From: Coriaria nepalensis
Taxonomy: Eukaryota; Streptophyta; Magnoliopsida; Cucurbitales; Coriariaceae
Length of the DNA stretch: 64,000 bases
Assembly (NCBI GenBank): GCA_027186245.1
Contig: CP114488.1
Location: 6,491,501-6,555,500 of the forward strand
Reading direction: 5' to 3'
The notes beneath the pieces are model-generated. The model made no database searches and had not been told where the DNA came from. It saw only the letters and a list, made by a program, of their open reading frames with translations. This document shows, in pieces, positions 13,815 to 25,800 of the stretch; the stretch's first letter is position 1; each line of letters opens with the position of its first letter. The translations under genes and the position numbers were made by a program.

Positions 13815-16800
13815 ATGGTGGGTACTTTCTATTAATTACTGTGAATTTATAATCGAATTTTGATACCAAGTAGAAAAGGACAAAATAGAAATTGAGGACA
13901 CTAGATAGGTATAGACTTCTAAGAAGCTTCCTCAACGCCTTCTGTGTATCTTCTACATCCTCCAGCCTCTGCCATTGAACCTCCACTGAAGCTTCTTGCT
14001 TGTCGATACAGCACAAAATGGAAAAGTTTTACGAGACATCTGAATTTCGTATCCACACCTTGTTTCGGCTCTATGGTTATCGAAACCGAGACAAATCGTC
14101 CGCTTCATGCGATACGAGACTGAGATTTGAATCACTGCTCTTAGATTACATTTTCACATTGTGATCAGATGGTTGGAAGTTCTATGATACCTGTAGATTG
14201 GGCATATCTTAGACTTATTAGAACACATGTAGCAAATCTTAAATTTACATTTTTTTTTCTGCGTTGATTGCAGGCAACTCTAGCTGATTCGTTTCTTGCA
14301 GACCTTGACGAACTATCCGATAATGAAGCTGAATTTATTGTAAGAAATAACATAACTATGATTATTGATTTCTGAGAAAAAATGTGTGCATCTGTATCTT
14401 CCTTGATGGTTTAGCTAATCCTTTGTTTTCTTCAGGATGAAGATACTGACGATGCTGGAAACATGGAAGAAGATGTCGTTGGAGACCTGGAAGACATAGG
14501 AAATCTTAATTATGATGATCTGGATAGCGTTTCAAAATTGCAGAAAACTCTAAGATACACTGATATAATGCAGGTTAACTCCATTTCAATACTTGCTTTG
14601 ATGATTGTCATATACTTTGTGATTTGACCTCTTAATTTTGGAGTCTCCTCTACTCAATTAGTTATATTACCTTGTCCATTTTACACCCTAGAATATAGGA
14701 AGCTTATGTAAGAAAGAAATTATTGATATTTTCTGGAAGAATTTCTTGAATTATATTAATCTACCACAATTTCGGTGCCATCACTAGAAAGAATGCAGAA
14801 AGCTCTCTAGTCTCTACCATGCAATGTTTTCTATGTAAAATCACATCTTTTGGCCTTTCTGTAATTTCATAGAACATTTTTTTGTAATTATATCTTATTT
14901 CCATTGAATATATTCCATTACTGCTCCACCTATTCCTAAGGTTGGTGATTAGGATGCTAGTAGCTAGTTTTTCTGCTCTGTTATTTTTTGCTGGAATGTG
15001 CTTGTTAATGTGTAACATAGGTAAATGTGGCTCCATTACAGAAAGTGGAAGATGCACTGCAGAAGGAGACTGATATATCTAATCAAGGAATAGTTCTGGA
15101 AGATGACCCTGAATATCAGTTGATTGTTGACTGTAATGCATTGTCAGTTGACATAGAGAATGAAATCGTCATCATTCACAACTTTATTCGTGACAAGTAC
15201 CGTTTGAAATTCCCCGAGTTGGAATCACTTGTGCATCACCCAATTGATTATGCTCGCGTTGTTAAAAAGATAGGAAATGAGATGGATTTAACCCTTGTTG
15301 ATTTAGAAGGTCTTCTACCCTCGGCTATCATTATGGTTGTGTCTGTTACGGCATCTACTACAAGTGGCAAGCCACTTCCTGAGGAAATACTTCTGAAGAC
15401 AATTGATGCATGTGATCGAGCTCTTGATCTTGATTTGGCAAAGAAAAAGGTCCTTGATTTTGTTGAAAGTAGAATGGGTTATATCGCGCCTAATCTTTCT
15501 GCTATAGTTGGGAGTGCTATTGCTGCTAAGCTTATGGGCACTGCTGGTGGTCTTGTAGCGTTAGCGAAGATGCCTTCTTGTAATGTTCAGCTTCTGGGTG
15601 CAAAGAAGAAAAACCTTGCTGGGTTTTCTACAGCAACATCACAATATCGGGTAGGTTACATCGAGCAAACAGAGGTATTTCAAACTACACCTCCATCTTT
15701 AAAGATGCGTGCTTGTAGACTCTTAGCAGCAAAATCAACTCTTGCCGCTAGAGTAGATTCCACTAGAGGAGATCCATCAGGGAAAACTGGGAGAGCTTTG
15801 AGGGATGAGATTCATAAAAAGATTGAGAAGTGGCAAGAACCCCCTCCTGCAAAGCAACCTAAACCCCTTCCAGTTCCCGATTCTGAGCCTAAAAAGAAGA
15901 GAGGTGGTCGTCGACTAAGGAAGATGAAAGAAAGGTAGTGTGGCCGTTGAATTTTTTCTGCACAACCCTTTTTGGGTTTTTCCTCTTGTCATTTCTTGAT
16001 TCCTTATCTGATAGAACCTTTTTCACAGATATGCAATTACAGACATGAGAAAGCTGGCTAACAGAATGCAATTTGGGATACCTGAAGAGAGTTCTTTAGG
16101 TAAATTTTTATAATGTCTTGACAGAAGAATACTAAAGTAATGCTTTTCTTATTTCTAGAAAAATAAAAAATAAAAAAAAATAATTAAAATAATTAAAAAA
16201 ATCATTAGTGTTTCTCATCTGAGAAAGGAACTTTTCAAAGGGAAGTCAGAAGTGTATTTATAAGCTTTGTTAGAAGCACATCTATGAAAGGAGTCTGCCA
16301 TTGTTAAAATGGAAAAATGTCTTTCTCACTTGCTGCATATTTGGACCTGTGAATAGGTGATGGATTGGGGGAAGGTTATGGAATGCTTGGTCAGGCTGGG
16401 AGCGGAAAGCTTCGTGTATCTATTGGGCAGAACAAGCTTGCTGCAAAAGTGGCTAAGAAGTAAGTGTATCAATGCATTTGCTTATTTCTGTCTATTTATG
16501 TTTGACTTTGAGGTGCATATTGACATAGGAGATGTGTGTATATTCACTAGTTATTATTTATTGTCTGTATTATATGTCATTGCGGTTGCATCATGCTGTC
16601 CTTTTTAATCTCGTGAATGGCCTTATGTCTCAGGTTTAAGGAAAAGAATTATGGAAGCAGTGGGGCTACATCTGGATTGACTTCTAGTCTGGCATTTACG
16701 CCTGTTCAGGTTTGTAATTTCTACCTTAGTCATGATCTATTTTTTTCTCGTCACTTTGTGCTGGTATATGCAATTTACATTGCTGTGCCATACAAAATTG

Positions 16801-17743
16801 CCGTGTCAGTACACTGTAACATATATAGAATATGGCACAGCAGTGCTGTTAAGAAAAAATATGTCATGAAAAATTAATAAATGGCAAATAGAACGTGTCT
16901 GTGTGGGGAGGTTTGGAAGCTCTAGTGCTAAATCTTCTAGCCCTGATGTGCTTTTAACAATCAGATGCATCTTCGTACTTGATTGTTAATGTAGATAAGA
17001 ACTTTGAAATTTAGATTTGGTCAATTCTAGACTGTCAAGTTGAGAATGATCTGAGCTATGACACTTGCCTTTCAAAGTTCAGCACAAGTAGTAAGTCGAA
17101 TATGTGTTGTCTTTGTGTGTTTAAGGTTCCTTTGAATCCTAAACTGGACCTCCTTAGGATCTCCTTAATTTAATTGATTGACAGGATGAAGTATTTTAAA
17201 GCCACATTTTAGTGAAACAAATTCAGCCAATTCTTTTTCACTATGGATTTATTGTTGTTCAATCTGAGTTCTAATGATTTTGAGCAGCTAATCTAATTTT
17301 TTATTTACAAGATTCTTATCAAGCTGTCTTTTCATTGCCACCCTAAATTCTTTACCTCATAAATGTTACTTGATTGTTCGTTCACGTAGTTTGCCATTTT
17401 TTCGTTCACGCAGATTGCCATGTTTTTATCAAATACTGTGAAGGTACTTTTTAAAATCAAACTATCTACCTTCCCCAACCCTCATAAGAGGGTGAAATAC
17501 ATCATAATTTCCTCACAGATTATTGGAAATTGATTCTCCTTTTCTAAGTGCTTACACGATTTCTGTAAATCAAATATTGTTATTGCCATCCCTTCCTCTC
17601 TATCCAACTCATATTGATATGAACTCTAACTACAGGGAATTGAGCTCTCAAATCCACAGGCTCATGCTCACCAGCTTGGTGGTGGAACACAAAGCACTTA
17701 CTTCTCTGAAACAGGAACATTTTCAAAGATCAAAAGGAACTGA
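13815..17743 (+). CDS. PRP31: Pre-mRNA processing factor 31 (U4/U6-U5 tri-snRNP protein), 8 exons, 485 aa
   Basis: PRP31 binds the U4 snRNA 5' stem-loop together with the 15.5K protein and holds the U4/U6-U5 tri-snRNP together in the nucleus. Coding exons: 13815-13817 (ATG only), 14274-14339, 14436-14573, 15042-15934, 16029-16099, 16357-16459, 16634-16709, 17636-17743 (stop TGA). All joints are GT/AG and in phase; the total is 1458 bp. An acidic N-terminus (residues 1-60) is followed by the NOSIC-type helical region (about 85-140) and the Nop domain (about 205-330, with GYIAPNLSAIVGSAIAAKLMG). A basic nuclear signal KKKRGGRRLRKMKER lies at 353-367. The C-terminal domain ends with a Gly/Ser/Thr-rich tail. 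Length equals that of the plant family (about 485). The first coding exon holds only the start codon. Confidence 0.96.
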
Positions 17744-18240
17744 CATCTGCCATTCAGTTCTTGTTCCAATCTGGTAAGAGATTATAATTTTTCTGGAGAA
17801 AAAGCTTTTGTAAATTTGTTCTATGGACATGACTCTTGTGAGTTCGTCCGTCTCCTACATGGTAAGGGTCAGTCGAGGTAAAAATATCTATAATATATAA
17901 ATATATCATCATCCGACCCAAACTAAAAAAAAAAAAAAAAAAATGAAAAAAAAAAGGACAATATCTTCATATTGTAACTAGAAAATCTGTCTTGAAATGC
18001 TTATGGAAACTATGTTTATTTATGATATACCTTAAAAAAATTACATAGCCAAAAATGATTTGGCAAAGCCACTTTCAAACTGCCATTTTGGACATCCCAA
18101 CACAACGGCTCAATAACTCTGTCAAATGAAACCATCTTTAAGAAATTATATTATTATTAATTATGTAAAAATTAGTATTTTAACACGTGACACACGTGAT
18201 TATTAGAGTCAAAGAGCAAAATTAGAAGACAAATTTTAGT
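17744..18240. other. 3' flank of PRP31 and AT-rich spacer
   Basis: The probable PRP31 3' UTR comes first, then A-runs (17921-17957). CACGTG occurs at 18184-18189 and 18193-18198, in front of the duplicated block described next. No gene is seen. Confidence 0.5.
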
Positions 18241-18242
18241 TA

Positions 18243-18720
18243 TGTTGGCCATTTCTGTTGAACGAAGTTGGGCCGGTGTGGCGTACTTGTAACGGTTGTT
18301 TATTGGATGACCCAGATGAAAGAAACCTGATTAGATTAGGACCGTTAATGCGAATTAAAAGGGCACACAAAGAGCACGTGGAAGCAAAGGGTAGAAAGGA
18401 ACTTGGCGTACTGCTCTTCCTAAGTGAACCTGTTAAATCAATTTCATGTATTTTAAAATGGCACACAAAGAGCACGTGGAAGCAAAGGGAAGAAAGGAAC
18501 TTGGCGTACTGCTCTTCCTAAGTGAACCTGTTAAATCAATTTCATGTATTTTTAGTTGATTGTAATTTTGCTGAGCTCCGTACCGTAGTTATATAAACCT
18601 TTCTGGAAAAGGTTAGTTCAATAAAAAGTCCATCTTTTATCCATACTCTGTTATTTATCTATTCCCCTACTCTTGGTTGACTTGACTAAAAAAGTTTATC
18701 AATCTCAATAGATTGATAAC
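18243..18720 (+). mobile_element. Possible short LTR (solo) of a copia-like element
   Basis: The block begins TGTTGG at 18243, has a TATATAAA box at 18590-18597 and, about 25 bases later, an AATAAA at 18619. TATA box followed shortly by a poly(A) signal is an LTR-like order. It contains the duplicated 98-bp unit, which could act as repeated enhancer-type units. A clean CA end and a target-site duplication were not found, so the right border is a guess. An alternative is the promoter of a lost gene. Confidence 0.3.
18362..18557 (+). repeat. Tandem duplication of a 98-bp unit carrying CACGTG
   Basis: Unit 1 is 18362-18459 and unit 2 is 18460-18557. They are nearly identical; I noticed a GGGTAGA/GGGAAGA difference and changes at the 3' edge. 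Each has one CACGTG (18375-18380 and 18473-18478). The high identity points to a recent event. Confidence 0.93.
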
Positions 18721-19208
18721 AAAAAAATAATAAATAAATAATAAATAAAGGGAAAATAAGTGAAATCCGATCTGGTTTTTTGAAAATAAATAGATCGAAA
18801 TAGTTTGATTTTTTTACAAGAAAAATTGATTCGAGCCAAATTTATTTGTGAGAAATCTAATTTTTCGATCCGTTCATCTCCTTAACAAAGAACATAATTA
18901 AATCTATCAAACTTTTTATTTTTTTTTCTTTTCACAAAAAGCAGAATTAGATCGATCTTATTTATATTTTTTGGTAAAAACATCTCCTTGAACTAAAAAG
19001 TTAAAAATAAATAAATAAAAAAGTCAGACCTGCATGGTAGCCACGAAAAAGTCATATTTATTTATTTTTTATTTTATTTTTTTTGTTCAAGAATAGGTTC
19101 TTATCACAAAAAAAAAAAAAAAAAACCGGATAGATTCAATTCGTGAAAAATAATGAAAAGTTTGATAGATTCGATTCGGTTGTTCGTTTGGCAGATAAAT
19201 GGATCGAA

Positions 19209-20830
19209 AAATCAGGTTTATTGTTGGAAATCTGCAGTTCACAACAATGCAGCGCAAACGTAATAATCGGTCCCAGTATATAACAACAATTTTCTAAAAA
19301 TATTTTTGCGATTCTTTATATACATATAAATTAATCTACATCTATACGAAGAGGTCATACATTTATCTTACGCGAATCGATTGTCGAGACTCACACTACA
19401 ATCTTCCAAATTGTTCTTCAACACAATAGGATGTGTGTGAGCATATAAAGATGACAATATTTTCTTTTTTTATTTCTCTATCAGAAAAATCTCTACTGGA
19501 AATAACTTCTTAAAAAAATTCTAAAATTTAATTAGGATGAGATGTATTTATAAAACTCTATTAGGAGTTTTGATTAATTTAAACTCTTTGAATTAATTGA
19601 ATTAATTGAATTAATAATTCAAAGATGATAATCAAATGATATCTTTGATATGATTAAATCTTTTCAAATCAGATTTAAAATAGAGTTTTAATCTATTTTA
19701 AATCATACCATTTTTTTGATGATATATTTAATAAGATTAAATTTAATTTGAAATAAAATTCTATCATATCATTTTTTGATGATATGTTTGATTTAGTTAA
19801 ACCTATTTAAATTTTATTTAAAATAGAATCTCATAATTTCAAATCTTATTTAAATTTTAAATTAGTTTCTTAAACTAATCTAAATTTGATTTTACTTAAT
19901 TTTAACATTAAATTAATATTTCATATCAATTTAATATTTTACATAACATATTCAATTCAAAATCAAATATATTAATATTTAATTTATTAATTTCGAATTT
20001 CACATTTAAATACATCATTTAATTAACATCAATTATCTCATAAGTCATGTTAAAAGTAATTAACATCAATTACTAAAAGTAATTAACATCAATTACTCTA
20101 GAAAACTATTTTCTTGCAAATAAGTCATTTTCAACATTTGTAATTCTTACCCTATACAGTATTTTTTAAAAGTGACTTGGGGACCATGCATCTATAATTT
20201 CAAGCTCCAATAAATTAGATTATTGATTAAATTCTTTAATATAATAAATCTAATTTATTAATCCTAAAATTATTCCACTAAAAATATGGGATTGCACTCT
20301 TGCAATTATAGAACATATTTACTGAGTAATCTCTAGTAGTCCATTGATATAATCATTTCATGTATTCAATCCTCCAAAAATTAATTCATAATTAGAACTT
20401 GTCAAAATGATCACCTCTCGAATTATCTCTTTATCCTTAAGTACCATTAATTCACTAGTGAACGGTCAATTTATAACTTGATTATAAATTTGAGCTCAAA
20501 AACCATTCAGTTCCAGAATTAACCGTTAAGGGAACCAATATACAATCTTCTATGGAGAATGTTTGGATTCTATATTTGTAAATCATGTTCCCAGTTATTT
20601 ATCCCAACCATTCTATACAATCTAATGTAGCTTGGGTGCTCTACTTGACGGAAAGCCTGGACCGAATCAATAACCCATCACACACTGGCTGCTCTAATAG
20701 TTGACCCATCAAAACTGTAAGATATAAAAATAGAAAATAATTTAAAATTTATATTCGAATCTAATTAAACTAAAATTAAACAATCAATTAAACAAATGGA
20801 AACAAATCATATTACCAGTGCGTGACCAAC
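19209..20830 (-). mobile_element. Degenerate long LTR-like block, antisense orientation
   Basis: The block starts TGTTGGAAATCTGCAG and soon shows ATGCAGCGCAAACGTAAT. In reverse orientation this resembles the TTCCG(C/T)TGC...-like 3' part of long plant LTRs, as also seen at the end of the LTR at 31.2-33.2 kb. The remaining 1.5 kb is AT-rich with many imperfect repeats, ending in a GC-richer part (20630-20710). No internal coding domain is present. It is called mainly by its end sequence and style, so borders are approximate. Confidence 0.4.
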
Positions 20831-21930
20831 TTTGTGCTTCCATCGGCTTTTTTCACATCCACAAGAATTTTATGCATCAGGCCATTATTTCCTTGTAGGG
20901 CAGTGATTGTCTATGTGCTATGTCAAGTGTGATGTTCTCGATTCCCTACTACCCTTATGTCAAGTGTGATTGTCTGAGTACTATGACCTTGGTACAAAGA
21001 ATGCATGTTACTGTCCCCTTCTTTATATATGCTATAAAATTATCTCATGTAGAACTCCTTATCAGCCATTTCTTCACATTAGTCTCATTAGGATGTTGTG
21101 GTTTCTTTGCATACTTCTTTTTCTTAGTTCTCTTTCTACCTTGATTTGTAACCCAAGCTATTGTGTTGTTATCAATTTCTACACATAATCAGAGAGGAAA
21201 ATGTTTTCAAATGAGGGGACAAGTGATGCACTACTATCACTGGACATATCCTATAAGGAAATGATCAAGATAAATCAGGATATTATCCAACTAGAATACA
21301 TAACAAAGAGAAAAAATCAACCAGAATACTCAATAAATTGAACAAATCAAACAAATCACACAAATTTTTATATTGCAAAACATCATTCATGTAATGTGTC
21401 ACTGCACAACTCTATAGAAGTTTGAGGATCTTCATTATAACGAGGAATAATGCAATACCTTTTACATTTTTGAATTACCCTTTCAATCAATTAACATTTT
21501 TGAACTACCCTTTCAATCAATAAGGAATAATGCAATGACACATATACAACATTTCATCCATGATTGCAATTAAAAGCCTTTTAGTCAAAATTTTTTTGAG
21601 TTGGATATATTAACTACTCTTAACCCAAACTATTATACCAAAGTTTGAGATACCATGCCAAGATAAATATGATCAAGCAGTCTTTAATAGCATTCTCTTC
21701 TTGAATTTCTTCTAGATTGTAAGACCACCATGCATATATCAACTTAAATCTAAATATTCAATATATTTCAGTATCATATACAAAAACATAATATAAATTT
21801 ATAATCATCTTCTAAAATAATCTAAAATTCCTTTGTAGGTAGCTAGGTGTATAGAACTAAGAACTTTATTTCCCATGCATACAAAAGTTGTTTAGACAAA
21901 TTAAAATAAATCATACACTCGAACAAATCA
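20831..21930. other. Spacer, no gene seen
   Basis: Overlapping open frames around 20920-21188 are rich in Phe, Leu and Tyr and have no family motif. A TCAAGTGTGAT phrase is repeated at 20923 and 20959, and an AACATTTTTGAACTACCCTTTCAATCAAT phrase of about 29 bases occurs twice, with small differences, near 21462-21522. Confidence 0.5.
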
Positions 21931-21949
21931 AAATATTACCAACGAATCA

Positions 21950-22270
21950 GGATGATCGACCGTGCGTGTCTTCGATGAAGCCATAACCGAAGAGAGGATG
22001 GGCGGAGGAAATGGAAGGGAAAGGGAGGAGGGAGGAATGGGCGGCAGATGGATAAGAGGGAGGGTGGCGGATGGGGGATGAGCGGCGAATGGATTTGAGG
22101 GAGGGGGCGGCGTTGGGTAAGGCAAAGAGGTGTGACAGATGGATAAAATGGAGGGGGGCAACTTCGAGTGAGGGAGAGAGAGGCAATGGATAGATCGATG
22201 GGAGGAGGGGGGGGGGTGTCGAGTGAGGAAGGGAGGGTAGATAATTTGATTGGGAGAGGGGCGATATCAG
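21950..22270 (+). repeat. Purine-rich, G-rich block
   Basis: About 320 bases are dominated by G and A, with repeated GGGAGG, GGATGGGCGG and GATGGATAAGAGGGAGG-like phrases and a run of ten or so G near 22208. The opposite strand gives Pro/Ser-rich open frames (22303-21928), which are by-products of this composition. Several G3+ tracts in a row could form G-quadruplex structures. Origin unknown; a transposon piece is possible. Confidence 0.6.
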
Positions 22271-22804
22271 TCGGGATGAGTGAATGGTGGCGAATCTTAC
22301 CAAGATAGTGTCGACATTAGGGGTGAGAGGGTGACAATTGAGTTTTAGTTTTAATTGATTTTTTTTTAATATTAAAGGGAATGTAATAAGTTGGATGTTT
22401 GATAAAATGAACCGGGTCGGATTAGGTCGGATGTTTCATTTTAATATTATTTTATCTCTTATCCTTTTTTTTATTAAAAGAAATATTAAGAAATAATATA
22501 AATAATAAAATTTAAGCAATTAAAAAAATAAACACCAATAGATAATATTTAAAATATTTAATTAATAGTTGATGGAGTGTGATTTCTGATCGGCTTGCTC
22601 ATGCCTTTTAAGTTTTAAGTTTTTACCACCTACACAAATATTTAAATAAAAATAAAAAAATAAAAAAAAATATTTGATGATGATCTTATCGAACAACGAT
22701 GACAGCGAAAGAATTCTTATTTTCTTACAGCTTCTTTCTTTCTATATATATCATATATGTAGTGTAGAAGAATAGTCACACGGATTGCACTAGTTGATTG
22801 CCAT

Positions 22805-22814
22805 TATATATATA
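22805..22814 (+). promoter_or_regulatory. Probable TATA box of ALDH2B
   Basis: TATATATATA lies about 50 bases before the start codon, which would leave a short leader of about 25 nt. Another TA-rich stretch at 22743-22758 could serve instead and would give a leader of about 80-90 nt. Confidence 0.4.
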
Positions 22815-22861
22815 GCTGGGAAGACTAGCGAGACGCTGTTCAGAGAACTTTGACTCTGATC

Positions 22862-25800
22862 ATGGCGGCTCGGAGGATTTCCTCGCTCTTATCTCGATCA
22901 TTTGCTTCTCCTTCTTCTTCTTCTTCTTTGTTTTCTAAAGGTATTTTTTATGGAGGTCTGGTTTTTGTTGTTCTTCCTCATTCTATACTCCTGTATTAGA
23001 GCTTTTGTGGGTTATTCTTTTGGATTTATAGCGATTACACATAAGATCGGTTTCTCATTTTGTTGTTAATTTTGACGATTTGATCTATAAATGGCGGTTG
23101 GTATGAGAAATTTTAGTTCTGAAGTTTTTGATGAGTATGATGATTTGATATCGCATGGTATGAGGGTTTTAGATAAGATCAGTACTGATTGCACTTTGCT
23201 CTGTTTGGTTCCTGAGAAATCGGAGATATCATTAATGAAACAGGAGGATAGTCATTGTCTTCTAGCGGGGGCCGGATATGCTATAACTCCGTTTATTAAT
23301 TATCCTTGTAGGTGCACGATGAACAAATAGAGCTAATAAATGCAATCGAATTAAATTTTTTTTTTTTTAAAGTCTATTTTCCTCTTTACATGTTCCCTTC
23401 TTTTTTTATTTTTATTTTTAATCCCTCAGAGCCTAAACAAATGTATCGACTGAATTACTTATCTTTTATAGGAAGGAGTCCTTATATGTTTACAGAAGTT
23501 GCTAAATATGGGACTGCTGCTGCTGTTGAAGATCCGATCAATCCATCTGTCAAAGTAAATTATACTCAGCTTTTGATTAATGGACAGTTTGTGGATGCAG
23601 TCTCAGGTAAACTATTCACAAACTGTTAAATATCTGTGGTCCTATTTCTCTGATTGTATGAGTAGGTAAGTTTAATATCGTTATCACGTGCTTTCTAGGA
23701 ATTACCGGCTCTTAAAAATGGAGTTTGATAAACTGAATTTTTAATTTATCGTGTGTCAGACTGAATTTAGAAATGGAAAGGTGGATAAATTATATTTTTA
23801 ACTGTAGACTCCATTTGAGAAACTGAATGTTAAAAGTTAGAACTCTATATGTGCAACTCCCGAACAATGTAAATGTGCAATTATTTAATCATTCTTGGTT
23901 CATCATATCTTGTTTGAGCATGAATTCTACAATTAAGAGCTCTATTTTCTTGTCTGGTTTTTGACTTATTTTTTGGCTCCAGGGAAAACTTTTCCAACAC
24001 TTGACCCAAGGACTGGGGAAGTCATTGCTCACATGTCTGAGGGCGATGCTGAAGATATCAATAGAGCAGTTTCCTCCGCTCGAAAGGCATTTGATGAAGG
24101 ACCATGGCCTAAGATGACTGCATATGTAACTATAATATCTCATGTTATCCTATTCTTTACATTCTCCTCAGTGAATTTCTTTAACCAGTAATGAACTTTA
24201 TACTGTAGGAAAGATGCCGGATACTTTTGCGCTTTGCGGATTTGCTTGAAAAGCATAATGATGAGCTTGCAGCCCTTGAAACTTGGGATAATGGGAAACC
24301 ATATGAGCAGGCTGCTAAAATAGAAGTACCGATGGTTGTTCGCTTTTTTCGATATTATGCCGGTATGTCAATTCTGATAAGCAGGTGACATGTTGCTTGG
24401 GTTTTCTGTATTTTACTTATTTTCTTTATTCATATACTTACCATGCAGGTTGGGCGGATAAGATTCATGGTTTAACTGTTCCGGCTGATGGACCGTATCA
24501 TGTCCAAACCCTACACGAGCCGATAGGAGTTGCAGGTCAGATTATTCCATGGAACTTTCCTCTTCTCATGTTAGCTTGGAAGGTTGCACCAGCATTAGCA
24601 TGTGGGAACACTGTTGTTCTGAAGACAGCTGAGCAGACACCATTGTCAGCTCTTTATGCAGCAAAATTACTTCATGAGGTTATTGATAATTCAACTTTTT
24701 CTTTTGTTGGTAATGTTTTTCATCATTTTAGTTATTGATTTGATGAGGACTTGTTTGAGGAGCTAGATATTTCCATATCTAGTTACACTTGTATGGTATA
24801 GCAAGCATTTAAACACAGCTCACTTAAATGGCCAAAAAGAAAATAAGAAAAAACACAGCTCACAAGAAAAATCTTGAAAAAGTAATGGCACTGCTCCTCT
24901 CGGAAATTGATTGGCCGCTGTTTTATGACCGTAATTTAAACAATTGTCAGATGTCATGGATGAGTATTTTCTTTTTGGTTACATAAGTGATCTTGATATG
25001 GTAAGGGTAATTTTTTTTATTTTTATTCAGATGCTTTCTCTTAATTCATTCTGACTCCATTTGTGTACAACAGGCCGGACTTCCTGATGGCGTCCTGAAT
25101 ATCGTTTCTGGTTTTGGACCAACTGCTGGTGCTTCCCTTTGCAGTCATATGGATGTTGATAAGGTAACACATTGATAAAGCTATTGTACTTTATAGTTTT
25201 GTATGAAGTTGCACTACGATTTATAGATATTCTTAGGCCAATTGAGTTGCCTACTTCAGCATAATATCTGTAAATTTGACAATGAATAATCCTGTCCCTG
25301 GAAATGCTATTTATCTCGATATTGGGTGGAAAATAATGCTGTTTCAAGATTGAAGTCTCACTTTTAGCATATGGAAACTATTCCTTGGGATAAAATATTT
25401 TATGCCTCTAGCACTTTAAAAAGAACTCTAAAGAGAAAAGTTAGATAATTCCTGGTTTTCTCCCTATCATTTTCCATCATACAAAACCAAAGGATGATTC
25501 TAGCAAGTCATTATTGAGTTTGACCTAGTTGACTTCTTGAGTTATATAATTGCTGCTGTTTACTTACTACTAAATCCTCCTTCTGCAGTTGATGGTCATT
25601 GACCATCTTAACTGTACTGGTACTATTTTTTATCTAATAAAACTTTAATAGGGCTTATTGATGTTTTGTTTACTTTGTAGTCCTACTTTAAGTTTCTGGT
25701 TCTGTACATGCAAGGTTTTCCGATTTTTCCCTTTTGCACCAATTTCCTCACAACTGTAATGCTGAAATCTCCTTCCAGCTTGCATTTACTGGATCCACCG

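Noticed and set aside
21928..22303. Pro/Ser-rich frames of 118 and 77 codons on the minus strand
   Set aside because: They result from the G/A-skewed block on the other strand; no conserved motif.
23091..23330. 79-codon open frame inside intron 1 of ALDH2B
   Set aside because: It lies wholly in the intron between exons 22862-22940 and 23472-23606, has no family motif and no own promoter or splice signals; taken as chance.
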